From assembly GCF_032062135.1 (NCBI RefSeq), contig NC_092868.1:50077163-50141162 (forward strand): DNA of 64,000 nucleotides. Direction: 5' to 3'. Below the pieces are notes generated by a model. The model did not search any database. It was given only the letters and a program-made list of their open reading frames with translations, and was not told the origin of the DNA. The stretch is from Pyxicephalus adspersus. Its lineage: Eukaryota; Chordata; Amphibia; Anura; Pyxicephalidae. Of the stretch, positions 25,801 through 38,359 are shown piece by piece. Position numbers and translations under genes: made by a program. How positions within the stretch are numbered: the stretch's first letter is position 1; each line of letters opens with the position of its first letter.

Positions 25801-28800
25801 GGTCAGTTATCCACAAACCTGTAGATCAGGGGGTGTCAAACTCTGGTCTGCGGGCCAAATCTGGCACACAACATCCTTTTTTATGGCCCTCAATGGAATC
25901 CTAAATATAAACTGCAGCTGGCCCTCCGTTGCATTGAAATGCGCCGCTACCAGCGGGCATTGGACTGTTTTATAGATGCAAGTAATGTCGGGAATTGTGG
26001 TAGTGGTGCTATTTCAATGAAGACAGAGTTCCAGCGGTGGGCCACCAATAATATTTAGCCCTGCTTTGGCCACGCCTGGTATTTCCAGCACTCCCCCTCA
26101 GCTACACGTGGGAGCTGCCAGGAAGCTTTTGGAGTAACAGGGGCTTCGAGTTTTGCACAGGTGGATTTTTTAGGCACCTTCAATTTTTTCAGTAAGTTTC
26201 AAGGTTGGCCCGCGACTTTGTCTAAGTTTTTAATTGTAGCCAACTGTGTATTTGAGTTTGACACCCCTACTGTAGATGGATCAGCCAAAGCATTGAAACC
26301 ACTGACAGGAGAACTAAATAACACAGATTATCATGCTATAATGTAAACTCTTTTGTGATTGGAACCAAGTAGTTCATTCCTCTTCACCAAAACCTAAACT
26401 ATCGCAAATACTGTCTACAATCAATATTCATCTCCCTATTATCTATCACAATCAGCACCTAGACTGCCTAAAGAAACCTCTTAAACTATTTTTTTCTAAT
26501 CACCAAGAATTATATGTCTCTACCTCCCCTAAGGAAGCCAAAAACGGCGAAACGCGTCAGGAACTGAGACAATCTTATCTGTATCAATCCGGTTATTTTT
26601 GTTACATTTACATATATTCTGTTTAGCATAACCATTGATTTTAACACAATACTGTTCTGAAAAATTTATAGTAAAACATTTTTGTTTTCTCTGTTACTAC
26701 AAAGCCCTTTCTGTCTACTTTTGTTGTATCTTTAAGAGTAACTCCACTAGCTAGCACTAACAAACTTTTACAAAGGGAAGCTAGACATACCATTTAATGA
26801 AGAGTGCTGAAGATATTTATGGTATGATTTTTAGAAGGTCTGATTTCTTCTTTTCAGATAAGTTATTCGGCCACCAATGAGCAGCTCAGTAATAAGAGGA
26901 GCTATCCGGGTTTCCTTCGCACCATCCCCAGTGACAAGCTCCAAGTAGAAGTCATTTTAAACCTGCTGCAGAGGTTTAACTGGACGTGGGTAGCGATAGT
27001 TGGCAGTGACGACGCCTATGGCAGACAGGGTATACAAGACCTAAACACCCTGGCGAGCAGGAATGGCATTTGCATAGCATACCAGGGCCTGATCCCATAT
27101 AGTACAGACAGAACCCTGGTCAAGAAAATGGTGACTAATATTGTCCAGACACGGGTCAAGGTGACTGTGGTCTTCTCAGCCTATTTCAATGCCAGGATAT
27201 TTTTTGAAGAAGTCCTAAATGCCAACGTCACTGATATCGTCTGGATTGGAAGTGAAAGCTGGATAATGGACTATCAAATTGCAGCATATGCCAATATCAA
27301 AAGAATTGGCTCTGTATTAGGAGTTTCAGTAGGTCAGGTCTATTTCCCAAAGGTCCTACAATTTGAAACAGACTATGTCACATCTCCAAAAATAAAAACC
27401 ACAGTCCAGAATAGCTGTAACCAAGTCTGCCTCGACTGCCAGGGTTTCACACTGAAGACCATGCCCTTCCTAACCCAGTTTGCCATGTCATTTTCTTTTA
27501 ATGCCTATTCTGCAGTATACGCGATAGCATATGCCTTGCATGAACTCCTAGACTGTAAATCTGGCCGGTGCAGTAACAACACTATCTATCCATGGCAAGT
27601 AAGTAATTCTAATATTACCTAAATTACTAATGTTTGTTCCTTTAAATACTGTCACCCTGCCTCTCAGACTTTAGAACCCCACCTATCCCCCACCTTCATT
27701 TTACTTCTAACAAAATAACCCTGTTGGTATGACTCCTAGGAGTTTGCCCAGACATTGGGCCTGATTTATCAAAGCTCTCCAAGGCTGGCGAGGATACACT
27801 TTCATCAGTAAACATGTGTGATCCAGCAAACGTTGAATGGATCTGGTCCAGAATTGAAATGGATCACCCAGGTTCACTGATGAAAGCGTATCTTTACTAA
27901 TTTTTCCTTTGCCTAAAGGGGTGCTCCAATGTGGGGGAGGAGATCCTGCTCCCAGGACTGGTCTTTAACCCCCCTAGCGGTAATCCTGAGTGTGACTCGG
28001 GGTGGATTTTCAGTTTAAAAAGCGGTAATCCTGAGTCACACTCACACTCAAAAATAGCTGTATTGAGTCCAATACAAAGAAATTTTCATATAATTTTCAC
28101 AAGCTACTGTACAGGTAAATTACATGTTTAACTTTTGTTTACATTTTTTTAAAAATAATTTTGTGTTTTTATTTAAAGTTTATTATTAAATGTATTAAAT
28201 ATGGGACATATTTTGTTGAATTATGCCTAAGAGTTATAGCCAACGGAGTAAAATAAATTTCTATGCAAAAAAAATGTAACACTTTTTGCATGGAAATTTG
28301 GACGGAATTAGAACACTAGGGGGGTTAAGGGAGTTTGGCTTTAGGAGATCCCATCACCACCCCAAAACCTACCAGATAAGTTAAATACTTACCTACCCAA
28401 AGATCAAACTGGCTTTATATTTTACTGTTCTATGACAAGATCACAAAAAGTTTCCAGCACGATTTGGGTGAAAAATAAAACTAGAATGACTTTTGGATAC
28501 TCAACTACCTTTCGTTTTTCTCATTTGGTCAAGCATTAAAAGAGGAATAGACTGCAGAGATGGAGACATTATCCTGCCCCTGTACAAAGCATTGGTCAGA
28601 CCACATCTGGAATATGCAGTCCAGTTTTAGGCACCAGTTCACATAAAGGACATTGTGGAATTGGAGAGTGCAGAGAAGGGGAACTAAACTAATAAAAGGA
28701 ATGGAGGAGCTCCGCTATGAGGAGAGATTAGCTGTACTGAATCTATTCTCCCTTGAGAAGAGACATTTATGGGGGGATATGATCATCCTGTATAAATATA

Positions 28801-31800
28801 TAAATGGTCCATGGGAACTCTCTTCCTGAATATTTAATTTGAGATAATTACAAAGAACAAAGGGCACTCTTTCGTCTGGAGGAAAAGAAGTTTCATCTTC
28901 AGATAAGGAAGGGGATTCTTCACTGTACGGTCTTTGAAACCGTGGAATCGGCTCCCGCAGGAAGTAATTTCAGCAAGGTATATAGATTATCTTAGGAAAA
29001 ACCTAGAAGCACAGAATATAACTGGGTATTAACACTAAAAAGTAAAGATAGCAGAGATTGTTGATCCAGGGCACATCCAATTGCCTCATGGAATCAAGAG
29101 GGATTTTTTTTTCCTGTTGGGCAAATTGTACCAGGGGTTTTTTTTGCCTTCCTGTGGACCAACTATGTCTTATAGGGTTTTATATCTGGGATATATCTAT
29201 TTCCCTAGTGGTTGAACTTGATGGATTTATGTCTTTTTTCAACCTACTATGTAACTATGGTGTGGCAACATGATCTCTATAAGCAGTAGACCTAATAAGC
29301 ACTAGGTAGTAGCAGAAGCATAAAGGAAAGAGAAAGAGACAGAAGTGTAAGCATAAACCTTCAAGCATACATTGTAACATTCCACAAGTAGTGTTATAAT
29401 ATAATTACATTTTATTCTGTATATCTTCTGTCTAAAATCACATCAGAACTAAAATCTTGTGTACTAGGCTTTTGGATAGAATGGTGACCAATCTTTGGCG
29501 CAGGAAGCAAAGAAAAATCTTGATTTGTCGCATTGCAGACAGCAGATTTTGACTTTTCCCCATTCTCTACAAAATGAGCAAACACTTTGGGCAGATTACC
29601 ATGATGTTTTACAGTGATAAAATATTGTATTTCCTTTTATAGCTTCTGCAACAGGTGAAGAAGGTGAATTTCACTCTCTACAATCAGACCATTTATTTCG
29701 ATAGTAATGGGGACCCAGCCACCGGGTATGACATAGTCATGTGGTCTTGGACTGGAGACACCACAGTTTTTAATCTCATCGGTTCATACAGCAAAACTTC
29801 ACAACGGTTGCAGCTGAATGACAAACTCCAGTGGCACACCAAAGATAATTCCGTAAGTTGTTTAACCTGCCTTGAATAATAATAATTATTTATTTATATT
29901 GTATAATTATTGTGGCAATCAGAGATATAAAATCTGTAGAAACAAGAACTATCAGCACAAAGGCACCAAGGTTCTGCTTAGTTTGGTATAAGAATGCTCA
30001 TTGTAGTACTTCAACTGTATCTATGGCAAAGCATTTTATTTTAGTTCTGAATATCACCAATAACCAAAATCTCATACAATCATTGTCATTGTAATGTAAT
30101 TAAATCTGCAGCTTTCAATAAAATAATTCCAGCTAATTGTGCCATGAGGTTCCTTGTTCAGGTACTTCTATTTATGGGGTGACATTGTTGTGCCGAGTGC
30201 CAAATAACAAGAGTATGGATGGAGAATAACCATACCACTAGGTAAAGTAAATCAACCATCTCTTTACACACAGGTACCAGAATCAATTTGTTCTAAAGAA
30301 TGCGGAAAGGGAGAAAGACGGGTACAGACCGGGTCTCACACCTGCTGTTTTGAGTGCATTCCATGCCCCAAAATGACTTTTCTCAATACAAGCGGTAAGT
30401 TTCTAATGATTACTTTTGTATACATGGCCGTTTAGAAAAAACAGTCTAGTTTCTAAATTTCTTTTAGCCTGGGGATAATTACCATGCATCAGTGCCATCA
30501 TATAAGAAAAGGGGAACTTAAAAGGAATTAAAGTTACATTTTTTAACAATCCATGGTCAGGCAGGTCATTATTGCAAAAAGGGACAGGCAATGTTCCTTG
30601 TACAATAATCCCTCATACCCTCCAGCCTTGGTGGCAATCCTCTGCACGTGCTGGTTTTGAATGAACATAATTCCAGGCCAGCCAAGCAATTGGCTGATGA
30701 TCATCTACTGGAAAAATGAAGAAGATGGTGAAACCCTGCAAGGGAATGGAATAATACAGGTATAGTTCCACTTTAATCCTGTGCTCCTTTAAAGCTGGAA
30801 TTACTGGGTATTTTCTTTGCCTCCCATGGGTAAATGGAGAGGTGTGAGAATACTGGAATGATGGGTGTGGGGTGGTATAAAGGTAATCTTGTTGATTTTC
30901 CAAACCCGGTTATTCTTGTCAGACCCTATGTTGGTTTAAAAGACAAGATTGACAATGGGGCTGGAAGACTGAACCACTATGCACAAGCCTGAACTAGGGA
31001 CCCAATACTCCAAGACAAGTACCGTGTTTCCCCGAAAATAGGACAGGATCTTATAATAATTTTACCTCTGAAAATGGCATTAGGGCTTATTTTTCTTATG
31101 TACAAAAATCTATATTAATTCATGTACAAAAATCTACAGAACATGCCCACATATGTGAACACACAAACTGTAATGTGGGTGCACTATATTATGTGGGGAA
31201 TGCATTCTCCCTATGTTTGCCCCCACACAATACAAAGCATGCCCCCATATGTGAGGATACATATGGTACTTACCTGTGGGGCACTATATTATGTGGGGTA
31301 TGAATTGTCCCCATTTGCCCCAACATATATAGTGCCCCCACAATACAAAGCACCATTTCCCCCCTTACATTTACAATATTTCCCCAAAAAATCATTGGTG
31401 TCAGTGGGGCCAGCATTTGGTTAAACAAAAAAAAAAGTACTCACCACTACTCATATTGTACTCCGATCCCGCGGTGTGCGTCCCGGCTGCTACAAAGAAG
31501 CTCCCAATAGGGCTTATTTTCAGGGGCTTACTCTTCCCCCTTGCATGATTAGTATGTTAGGGTTTATTTTTGGAGTAGGTCTAATTTTTGGAGAAACACG
31601 GTATCAGAGTCTCAACATTCTTCAAGTGGTGTTCATCACAGCAGAGCCTACCTGCAAGAGTGGAGGAAGAGGTAAGTATTTTTTATCATCTTTGCAGGAC
31701 ATGCATTATTATACATTTAGGTGACAGAGTTGCTTCACATCCATCCATTTTACACATCAATAAAGCTACCATACTCATTTCACACAGTACTGTCTAACAG

Positions 31801-33546
31801 TGGATGTTCCCGTAGTGATTTCAGCCCGTAGTGATTTCTTCCAGTTCTGCTATATGGTCTTTTCCCAGATTTAATTTCTTGTTTCACTAGAGCTGGTATA
31901 GGACACTGCATTCCTGAGCCAGAAAATAAATGTGTCACCTACCCTGATGATGCTTATGGGTGACTACAGTCTGCAGTAGGCTGCTTGACAATATTTGAGA
32001 TCACAGTGAACGACCTGTAAATCAAAGGGATGTATGTAATAATAAAAAAAAAATCCTTTACATTACAATTGTTTATAAACTTGGAATGTTAGCAGCCAAC
32101 ATGTTTCCGGAATCTATACCTTACTTCATCAGGGCTAACAATGGACACATTTGGTATTATTTACTTTTTTTTTTTATTTTACAATATAAACAAATCATTT
32201 CATGAACAATATATACAGATGCAAATACACATCTGTTATATTTCTGGAGTGGTTGAATTGCAAGACTAGTCGTGCAGAATTCAAATCCTGTAGCAGACAA
32301 ATGGTATTTGATTTTTATATTTAGCTGAATGGCTGAAGTCTTGCTATAAAACTCTCACAGGGGACTTCACAAGAACCTATATAGGAATAAATAACAACTG
32401 CTATGGGACACCTCTAGATCTGTAGCTATTCTGGTGGAAGAAATAGTTGAGGAAACAGAAAAAACACAAGTAACTAAACACTAACTAGTCACTTTAGAAT
32501 TTTCTGTTGTCCATGTTGGTGATTACAAAATTTGTTTTGGCCATTTTCTTTATAATATATCAGCTCTTTTGATGTAATCCAAATGACAAAATCCATATTT
32601 ATATTCTCCAGATCTTTATTCATGTCAACCCTGCGGATCTGATCAGTGGTCACCAGGGAGAAGTGACCTTTGTTACAACCGAACCTTAGAATACCTACCT
32701 TGGACTGACCCATTTTCCCTCGTTCTTCTGTCTCTGATTACATTGCTGCTTTTGGTGACCATAGCAATAGCTGTTTTATTTTTTATTAACCTGAACACTC
32801 CGGTAGTGAAATCAGCCGGCGGGAAGATGTGTCTGGCGATGTTATTGTCTTTGGCCATCTCTCTTTGTACCTTATATTGTTATTTTGACAAGCCTGGAAT
32901 CATCACATGTATGGTGAGGCAACCTGTCTTTGCTGTGAGTTTTACAGTCTGCTTCGCTTGCATCGTGGTCCATGCCTTTCAAATTGTGTGTATTTTCAAG
33001 ATGGCTACCCACATGCCAAGAATATATGACATTTGGGTGAAGAAGAACGGCTCAGATGTCTTCATTGCCGTCAGTTCAACCATTCAGGTCCTGATCTCCA
33101 TTGTGTGGATTGCGGTGAAGCCACCAAGACCCATAGCAGATTATTCCACATTCTCAGATCAGATCATACTGAAATGTTCTGAGACTGTGTCTGTAGGCTC
33201 TCTTGCTGAAATTATTTTTATTGCTTTCCTCAGTATGATATGTTTTATCTTCTGCTACATGGGGAAAGATTTACCAGCAAACTACAACGAGGCCAAGTGT
33301 ATCTCATTCAGTTTACTGGTCTACTTCTTCTCTTGGATTGCGTTCTTCACCACCTACATCGTTTATCAAGGAAAATACCTTGCTGCGGTCAATGTGGGCG
33401 CCGTGCTCTTCAGCGTTTTTGGCATTCTAGCCGGATATTTTACTCCAAAATGTTATGTCATTCTGTTCAGACCAGAATTGAACACCACAGAACATTTTCA
33501 GAGCGCCATCCAGGATTACACCAAGAAACAGTCCGCACATGATTAA
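22854..33546 (+). CDS. Taste receptor type 1 (T1R) class C GPCR, copy A, probably Tas1r1-like, complete
   Basis: This is a class C G-protein-coupled receptor predicted to sense amino acids at the cell surface as a heterodimer. Exons are 22854-23044, 24956-25259, 26858-27598, 29643-29852, 30274-30394 and 32612-33546. All borders are GT/AG, phases match, and the product is about 833 aa (human TAS1R1 has 841). A hydrophobic signal peptide (residues 1-22) precedes the Venus flytrap domain (to about 482). The cysteine-rich linker has nine Cys and spans exons 5-6. Seven membrane segments follow from about residue 558. The end, [13 protein letters not shown], closely matches human TAS1R1. Residues S148, T171, D191, Y219 and E298 align with the human glutamate contacts T149, S172, D192, Y220 and E301 (human numbers recalled). 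It sits divergent to nol9, as in human. A V2R pheromone receptor is the main alternative, but synteny and the tail favour T1R. A polyA signal AATAAA is at 34021-34026. Confidence 0.9.
23976..24575. mobile_element. Foldback element of about 600 bp with long inverted repeats
   Basis: The left end (AAAGATAGAGAAGCAGCTGG, then GGCAATAGAAAATT and GTGATCAATTCAA) is inverted at the right end (TTGAATTGATCACAAT, AATTTTCTATTGCC, then CAGCTTCTTCTTTATC). The arms run inward to paired GACGCGTTTC and GAAACGCGTT motifs. It lies in intron 1 of T1R copy A. A related GCGAAACGCGTCAGG motif recurs near 26548. Confidence 0.8.
25827..26269. mobile_element. hAT-type MITE with perfect 8-bp target duplication
   Basis: The element starts CAGGGGGTGTCAAACTC and ends GAGTTTGACACCCCTA. 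CTGTAGAT flanks it at 25819-25826 and 26270-26277. It is non-coding and lies in intron 2 of T1R copy A. A related, more degraded piece with GTCTGGCCCGGGGGCCA lies at 35685-35990. Confidence 0.85.
27969..28324. mobile_element. piggyBac-type MITE, related to the element at 12.7 kb
   Basis: TTAA flanks the element at 27965-27968 and 28325-28328. The ends read CCCCCCTAGCGGTAAT and ACTAGGGGGG. The core TATTGAGTCCAATACAAA resembles the internal repeat of the 12693-13572 element. It lies in intron 3 of T1R copy A and has no ORF of note. Confidence 0.8.
28540..29265 (+). mobile_element. Degraded LINE 3' fragment (ORF2 C-terminus, CR1/L2-like)
   Basis: Translation in broken frames gives [16 protein letters not shown], then a leader like [11 protein letters not shown] and [16 protein letters not shown] pieces, the usual tail of non-LTR ORF2 proteins. 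Many stops interrupt it. The 3' end matches, in reverse, the segment at about 5165-5305 (CCATCAGGTTCAACCACT and GGCAAAAAAAAAACCCTG). It lies in intron 3 of T1R copy A. The clade is uncertain. Confidence 0.65.
31022..31601. mobile_element. Tc1/mariner-type MITE with CCGTGTTTCCCC ends
   Basis: The ends CCGTGTTTCCCCGAAAATA and TTTTTGGAGAAACACGG are inverted repeats flanked by TA (31020-31021 and 31602-31603). Its 580 bp contain no transposase. The middle has diverged internal repeats (GTGGGGCACTATATTATGTG and similar). It sits in intron 5 of T1R copy A. Confidence 0.8.
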
Positions 33547-34020
33547 AATTCAATGTTGAGTTCCTAAAGTTGGTAAGGCCGATGATTATGGAAATTATAC
33601 AGAAAAGAAACCCCAAGAAAAGAATTATCTATCAGCTTCCAAAAAGAAAAACTGAAAATTGGGTCTGGAGCAAGGTATCTATTGTACTGTAAAGCAACCA
33701 AGCCCAGCTGTAGTTTTCTGAGCTTTATTGATGAATAGCCCAGTATTATGTGTGTACATTTGATTGTAGATTTATATTTTTAGTCTCACTTCTCACAAGT
33801 TGAAAACAAAACAAATAAATCAACAAGAATGTTTAAATCAATTTCTAGCTACATCCAGAGAAAGAAAAATTTCTTGAGATTTTACATATTTTTGCAGTGT
33901 TTTAGTACTACCTAATCACCCACACAACTTAATTTACTGTTTAATCTCTTTATTTAGTTACTTTGATATTGTTGTTGTTCCACATCAAATACCTCTTGTG
34001 TTGTGTACTTTTTCTGATAA

Positions 34021-34026
34021 AATAAA
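34021..34026 (+). promoter_or_regulatory. Polyadenylation signal of T1R copy A
   Basis: AATAAA lies about 475 bases after the stop codon at 33546 and is followed by a T-rich stretch. An earlier AAATAAAT near 33812 is a second candidate. Confidence 0.5.
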
Positions 34027-34222
34027 GTTTGTTTTTTCTAATTCACATGTCCGTGTTTGGTTTACTAAATCCATTACTGTCAGTCTGGGACAATGAGCTT
34101 TAAACTCTGCAATCAGACACGTAAAATCTAAAGCCGTTTGTCAAATTCATTGCACAATAAAACATTTTTATAATTTGTGCCTGTGCACAATGTTTTCAGC
34201 AATGGTGTTCTACCTTGTAGAC

Positions 34223-34419
34223 CAGGGGTGCCCAAAGTTTTTTGTCTTGTAAGCTACTTTTAAAATGACCAAATCAAAATGATCTACCAACAATAAAAAC
34301 TTGGACCTAATAACTCCTGTGCACGGTAGAGTTTATTTTGAAAGGCAGGGCCCCGCCATCTACTCAAGTTGCCTTTGCGATCTACCGGTAGATCACGATC
34401 CACCTGTTGGGCACCCCTG
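34223..34419. mobile_element. hAT-type MITE with 8-bp target duplication
   Basis: The ends CAGGGGTGCCCAAA and TTGGGCACCCCTG are inverted. The flanks TTGTAGAC (34215-34222) and CTGTAGAC (34420-34427) match at 7 of 8 bases, as expected for a hAT target-site duplication. It lies just downstream of T1R copy A. Confidence 0.85.
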
Positions 34420-36989
34420 CTGTAGACCCTTGGCTGATTTGATGAGTCCAAAACAGCAGCAAAGCAGGGAGTATGTCGTTCATTCAACTAAGGCTATGTG
34501 CGTACACACATCAGATAATTCATGTTTGATAATTGCCTCAAGGGTGATATCAGACGAGAATCTGGCGTGTGTACAGCGTTGTCCGATGTTGTTTGTGGAT
34601 GTGCCCTGGCAGAACAATGGTAATACAAGTGAAGGGGAGAGAGCACAGCGGGGTGCCGCTCCATCATTCTACCCCCTACCCTCTCTATAGAGCAGAATGG
34701 AGCTGTATGTACAGCGCCTTTTGTTGTTGGAAAGGAAGGTGAAAGATCCTTTGCAACAACAACTATCAAACGTGTGTAGCCAGTCAGTTGCAGCTGATTA
34801 TTGATGCATGTGACCAAATGGAGCCATTCGGAAATTCAAGTTCTGTAGATTTAATTTCATTTAAGATCATTTTAGTGAGTAAATATAGGAGACTATCTTT
34901 TAAAATATACATTCCACTTTACTTGTGCAACAGCTCCATCCTCACTTCCAAATTTTGGAACTCTAGGCATATACAGTCATATTGTGACATGTCACCCAAG
35001 AATGCAGCAATGGAGGCCTGAGTGACAAAGTCACATTTTAAAATGACACTTAGTATGATCACCAATAACTTTACATGGCTGTTGTACAGATTTGATCGCC
35101 ATTAGAACCAGCATAAAGGTAAGCAAAAACATCAAAGGGGGCCCAAGACCATAACACAAGAACCATGTATACCTCACCTGAGCCAACCTATTAGACATCA
35201 GACTTCTATTGTGCAGCTAATAGGGATTACAGCTCTGTCTGAGATATTATTTCTTTTTAGGAATACTAGATTTGTGAAATCATAAAAAAAGAAATACGTT
35301 TTGAGATATGAATGTATGAGGTTCCATCGGTATTATTACAAGTCAAGGATTGGCAACTGTGTACTGACACTGCTCATCTTTTTTTTAATAGCATAGGATA
35401 GCATAGCCCATCCTTTTCATATTGTTCACTTCTAAATATAGTCACCCATAAGCCAAAAGTTTACAAATCTAGGTGTAGGGAAGGGGCCCAGAAGTCAGTG
35501 CTAATTGGGAAATGAAGATTCTGATCTGTTTAACGCGTACCTAAACTCAGAAATTTCACTTTACATAAAAAGGTAGACAAAGGTACCCAAAGTAAAATCT
35601 CTGTTGTTTTTTTTTTTTAAGTGCAACACCCTTTTTTGAAAAAAAAAGGGTGCAGCACCGCCCCCTAATTCTTGACAGCCTAGGCCAGGCACATCCAAAG
35701 TCTGGCCCGGGGGCCAATTGTGGCCCGTAATCAGATTTCCACTGGTCTCTATCATCACAGGGAATCCCCTACATCATTATAGTGGGCGTGTGCTTAGCGG
35801 GACCCGCACAGACCACGCCCACTCTGATTCCAAGGAGCCCGCACTGGCACCGGACTCTGTGCACAGGGAATCCCTCACGTCGCCCTGGTGGGCGTGTGCT
35901 GTGCGTGACCCACACAGACCATGCCCACACTAACCCTGGTTAGTGGTTGGCCTCCACACATTTTCACCTCACCAAATCTGGCCCTCTTTGCAAAAAGTTT
36001 GGTGCAGTGAGATCAGCAAACTCCTACGTCACCGGATCTCGTGCCTGGGTTGGGTGATGTAGGATGAAGAGCCCAGAAGAAGATGGGAAGATGGCGGCAC
36101 CCAGAATGACGCAGAACGCGATGCGGGACAGCCCTGAATTGATCAGACTGGCCTGCGGGATTGAAGGTAAGTGTATTTTTTTTTCCAAGTTTTCAGTTTA
36201 GTTCCTCTTTAAGTCTAAGATCCATCATTTTTCTGCTGCTGGAAACAATTTTTTCCTAATCATTTCTAGCATCACTAGAACAACTGAACGCTGTACACAC
36301 AATGCTGTTCTGTTTTATAGAGAGAGGAGAGAGGAGCACGAGTGATTGGCAACCCACTGCACTTTCTCCATTGGAACATTCAGCAACTGTCTCTGTTCTC
36401 CCACTAGGGCACATTGATGAACAATCCCAAGCATCAATCATTCACTTCGGGCAGTAAAATGAAGTAGAATAAACTATAAACATTTTTGGATAGAGATACA
36501 GTTTATGAATATTAGTAGGCATGGGCCCTGTTTATCTTACTCCACTCCCTCCCAAGCCTTAGCAAACTTCCTTTGTTTTCCTACCTTTCCAACATTTAAA
36601 TGCACAATGAAAGTCATTTGCCTTATTTCCATTAAGGTAAATGTGCCATACATGACTTATGCAGGCTTAGCGTGACTGTATATGTTACGTAGCTCATGGA
36701 TTTTACAGTAAAGGACCACAACACCGTATGTACTAAACCTCATATTTGTTCTATATGTATGTGTAGATTTTCCATACAATATTTACATAAAATGCCTGAA
36801 AGCTCAACTGTAGTTATATTTTTAATGACAGTCCAACAGGAGGTAAAGAACTAAAAGAATATCTTTTGCTGCAATACTAACCTTATCAGCAGAGTCATCC
36901 AGTGCCATGACTCCTAGTTTAGGATGCCCAGGGTCCGAATCTTCTCCTAGAGGTGCATTATCAGGCTGTTGTAGACTTACAGGGACTGC

Positions 36990-37290
36990 TGTAGAGCAGC
37001 CTTTCCCAACCTTTTTACCCCAGAGGAACCCTAAAAATTTGATACCCTGATAAAATGAATTAATTGAGGATTAATGGGAAAATGCCACTATTATGGTTAT
37101 AATCAGGGAAGAACACCCTTTATTGTAATAGAATTCCACCCTTCAAGACTGCTAAAATGGTCAATGGCATCATCCTACTGGCTCTGCCAATTGGCGGTCA
37201 TTCAGCCAAGGCTCAGGGAACCCCCAACAACCCCTGGAGGAACCATAGGGTTCCATGAAACACTGGTTGAGAATAGCTGCTGTAGGGAAT
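36990..37290. mobile_element. hAT-like MITE (CTTTCCCAACC / GGTTGAGAAT ends)
   Basis: The ends GCAGCCTTTCCCAACC and GGTTGAGAATAGCTGC are imperfect inverted repeats. The interior includes the phrase AACCCCTGGAGGAACC. Related copies lie at about 14610-14885 (nol9 intron 3) and 56485-56735 (upstream of the hes5-like gene), the latter with ends TGCTTCTCAACC and GAGAAACACTG. Confidence 0.7.
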
Positions 37291-38359
37291 GGTGCCATGT
37301 CCAAAGGATCTAACATGTCCATTGGAGACTGTCATCCCAGATAACCTTCCTGTTACAGAATTTTAAAGGATATCATGGCAAACATAACAGATGTCTCTAA
37401 AAAGTTGTTTGTGCAGCTGAATGCAAATAGAGGAAATCTGGTCTCAAAAGTGGCTTCAATGATTAAAAGGCTTAAGCACAACGCTTTAACACCATGCTTA
37501 CCATTGCCAAGAGATATACTTCTCCGCACGTATATCTTCCCAAGCACTCAACCAACATTGCCTCTTTCCCAGATTTAACTCCTTTCCAATTCTACATTCC
37601 ATCCAAATATTTCCATTAGTATCTCTTACTCTCCCATTCCCCTCCCTGTTAATGTTCCACAAGGTTTAGTCCTTGGAGTTATATTCTTCTCGCTTTGCAT
37701 GACCTCCTTAGATCTAAAAATAATATCTCTGCCCATTACCCATTTACCAGTCCAGTTTCATCCATGGTAATACTGCTATACTGATCCTCATTTAGTCAAT
37801 TAGGCCCTGATTTAATAAAGCTCTCCAAGATTGGAGAAGATAGACTGTCATGGGTGATCCAGGAAACCTGGATTTCTAAAAATAATTTGCTATTATTTCA
37901 TAAACGTTTTCAATCCTAGACCATATCCATTCCAGATTTGCTTGATCACTCGTGCTTTGTCAAACTGAAAGTCACATATATACGTAATTCTGGATCAGAT
38001 TTAAGTACCAATAGGAAGCATTGCTTTGGTTTATTTAAATTGACGTAGGTTGTTCTCTACAGTCAAGTGTTCCATTAATTCACACTTAAACTCCTATTTG
38101 AAAAACAACGTAGCATTTTTGGATGCCATTTGCCTCCATGAACTCGATGAACTTTCTATTCTCGCTGCTATGAAAGCCAGAAGCTTGAGCATATGCAAAT
38201 ACTGTATGCTGATTTTGTGGAAGGATGTGCAACATATTATAAGGATTTGTAACCCGCAGCAAAACAAACAGTCCTATATATAGACTGTGCTTCTATCCCC
38301 TTTGTTACAAGTCATCCTCTTTCACAAGAGCCGTGACGCTGACCACTTTGGAGGACAAT

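Larger units (their letters stand above)
33547..38359. other. Intergenic region between the two T1R genes
   Basis: It is about 4.8 kb and holds the 3' UTR of copy A, hAT-type MITEs (34223-34419, 36990-37290), a degraded GTCTGGCCC repeat (35685-35990), a repeat with AAGATGGCGGCACCC (36050-36215) and a foldback MITE (37802-37990). One short exon-like open stretch on the minus strand (36882-36988) is described in the findings. Confidence 0.6.
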
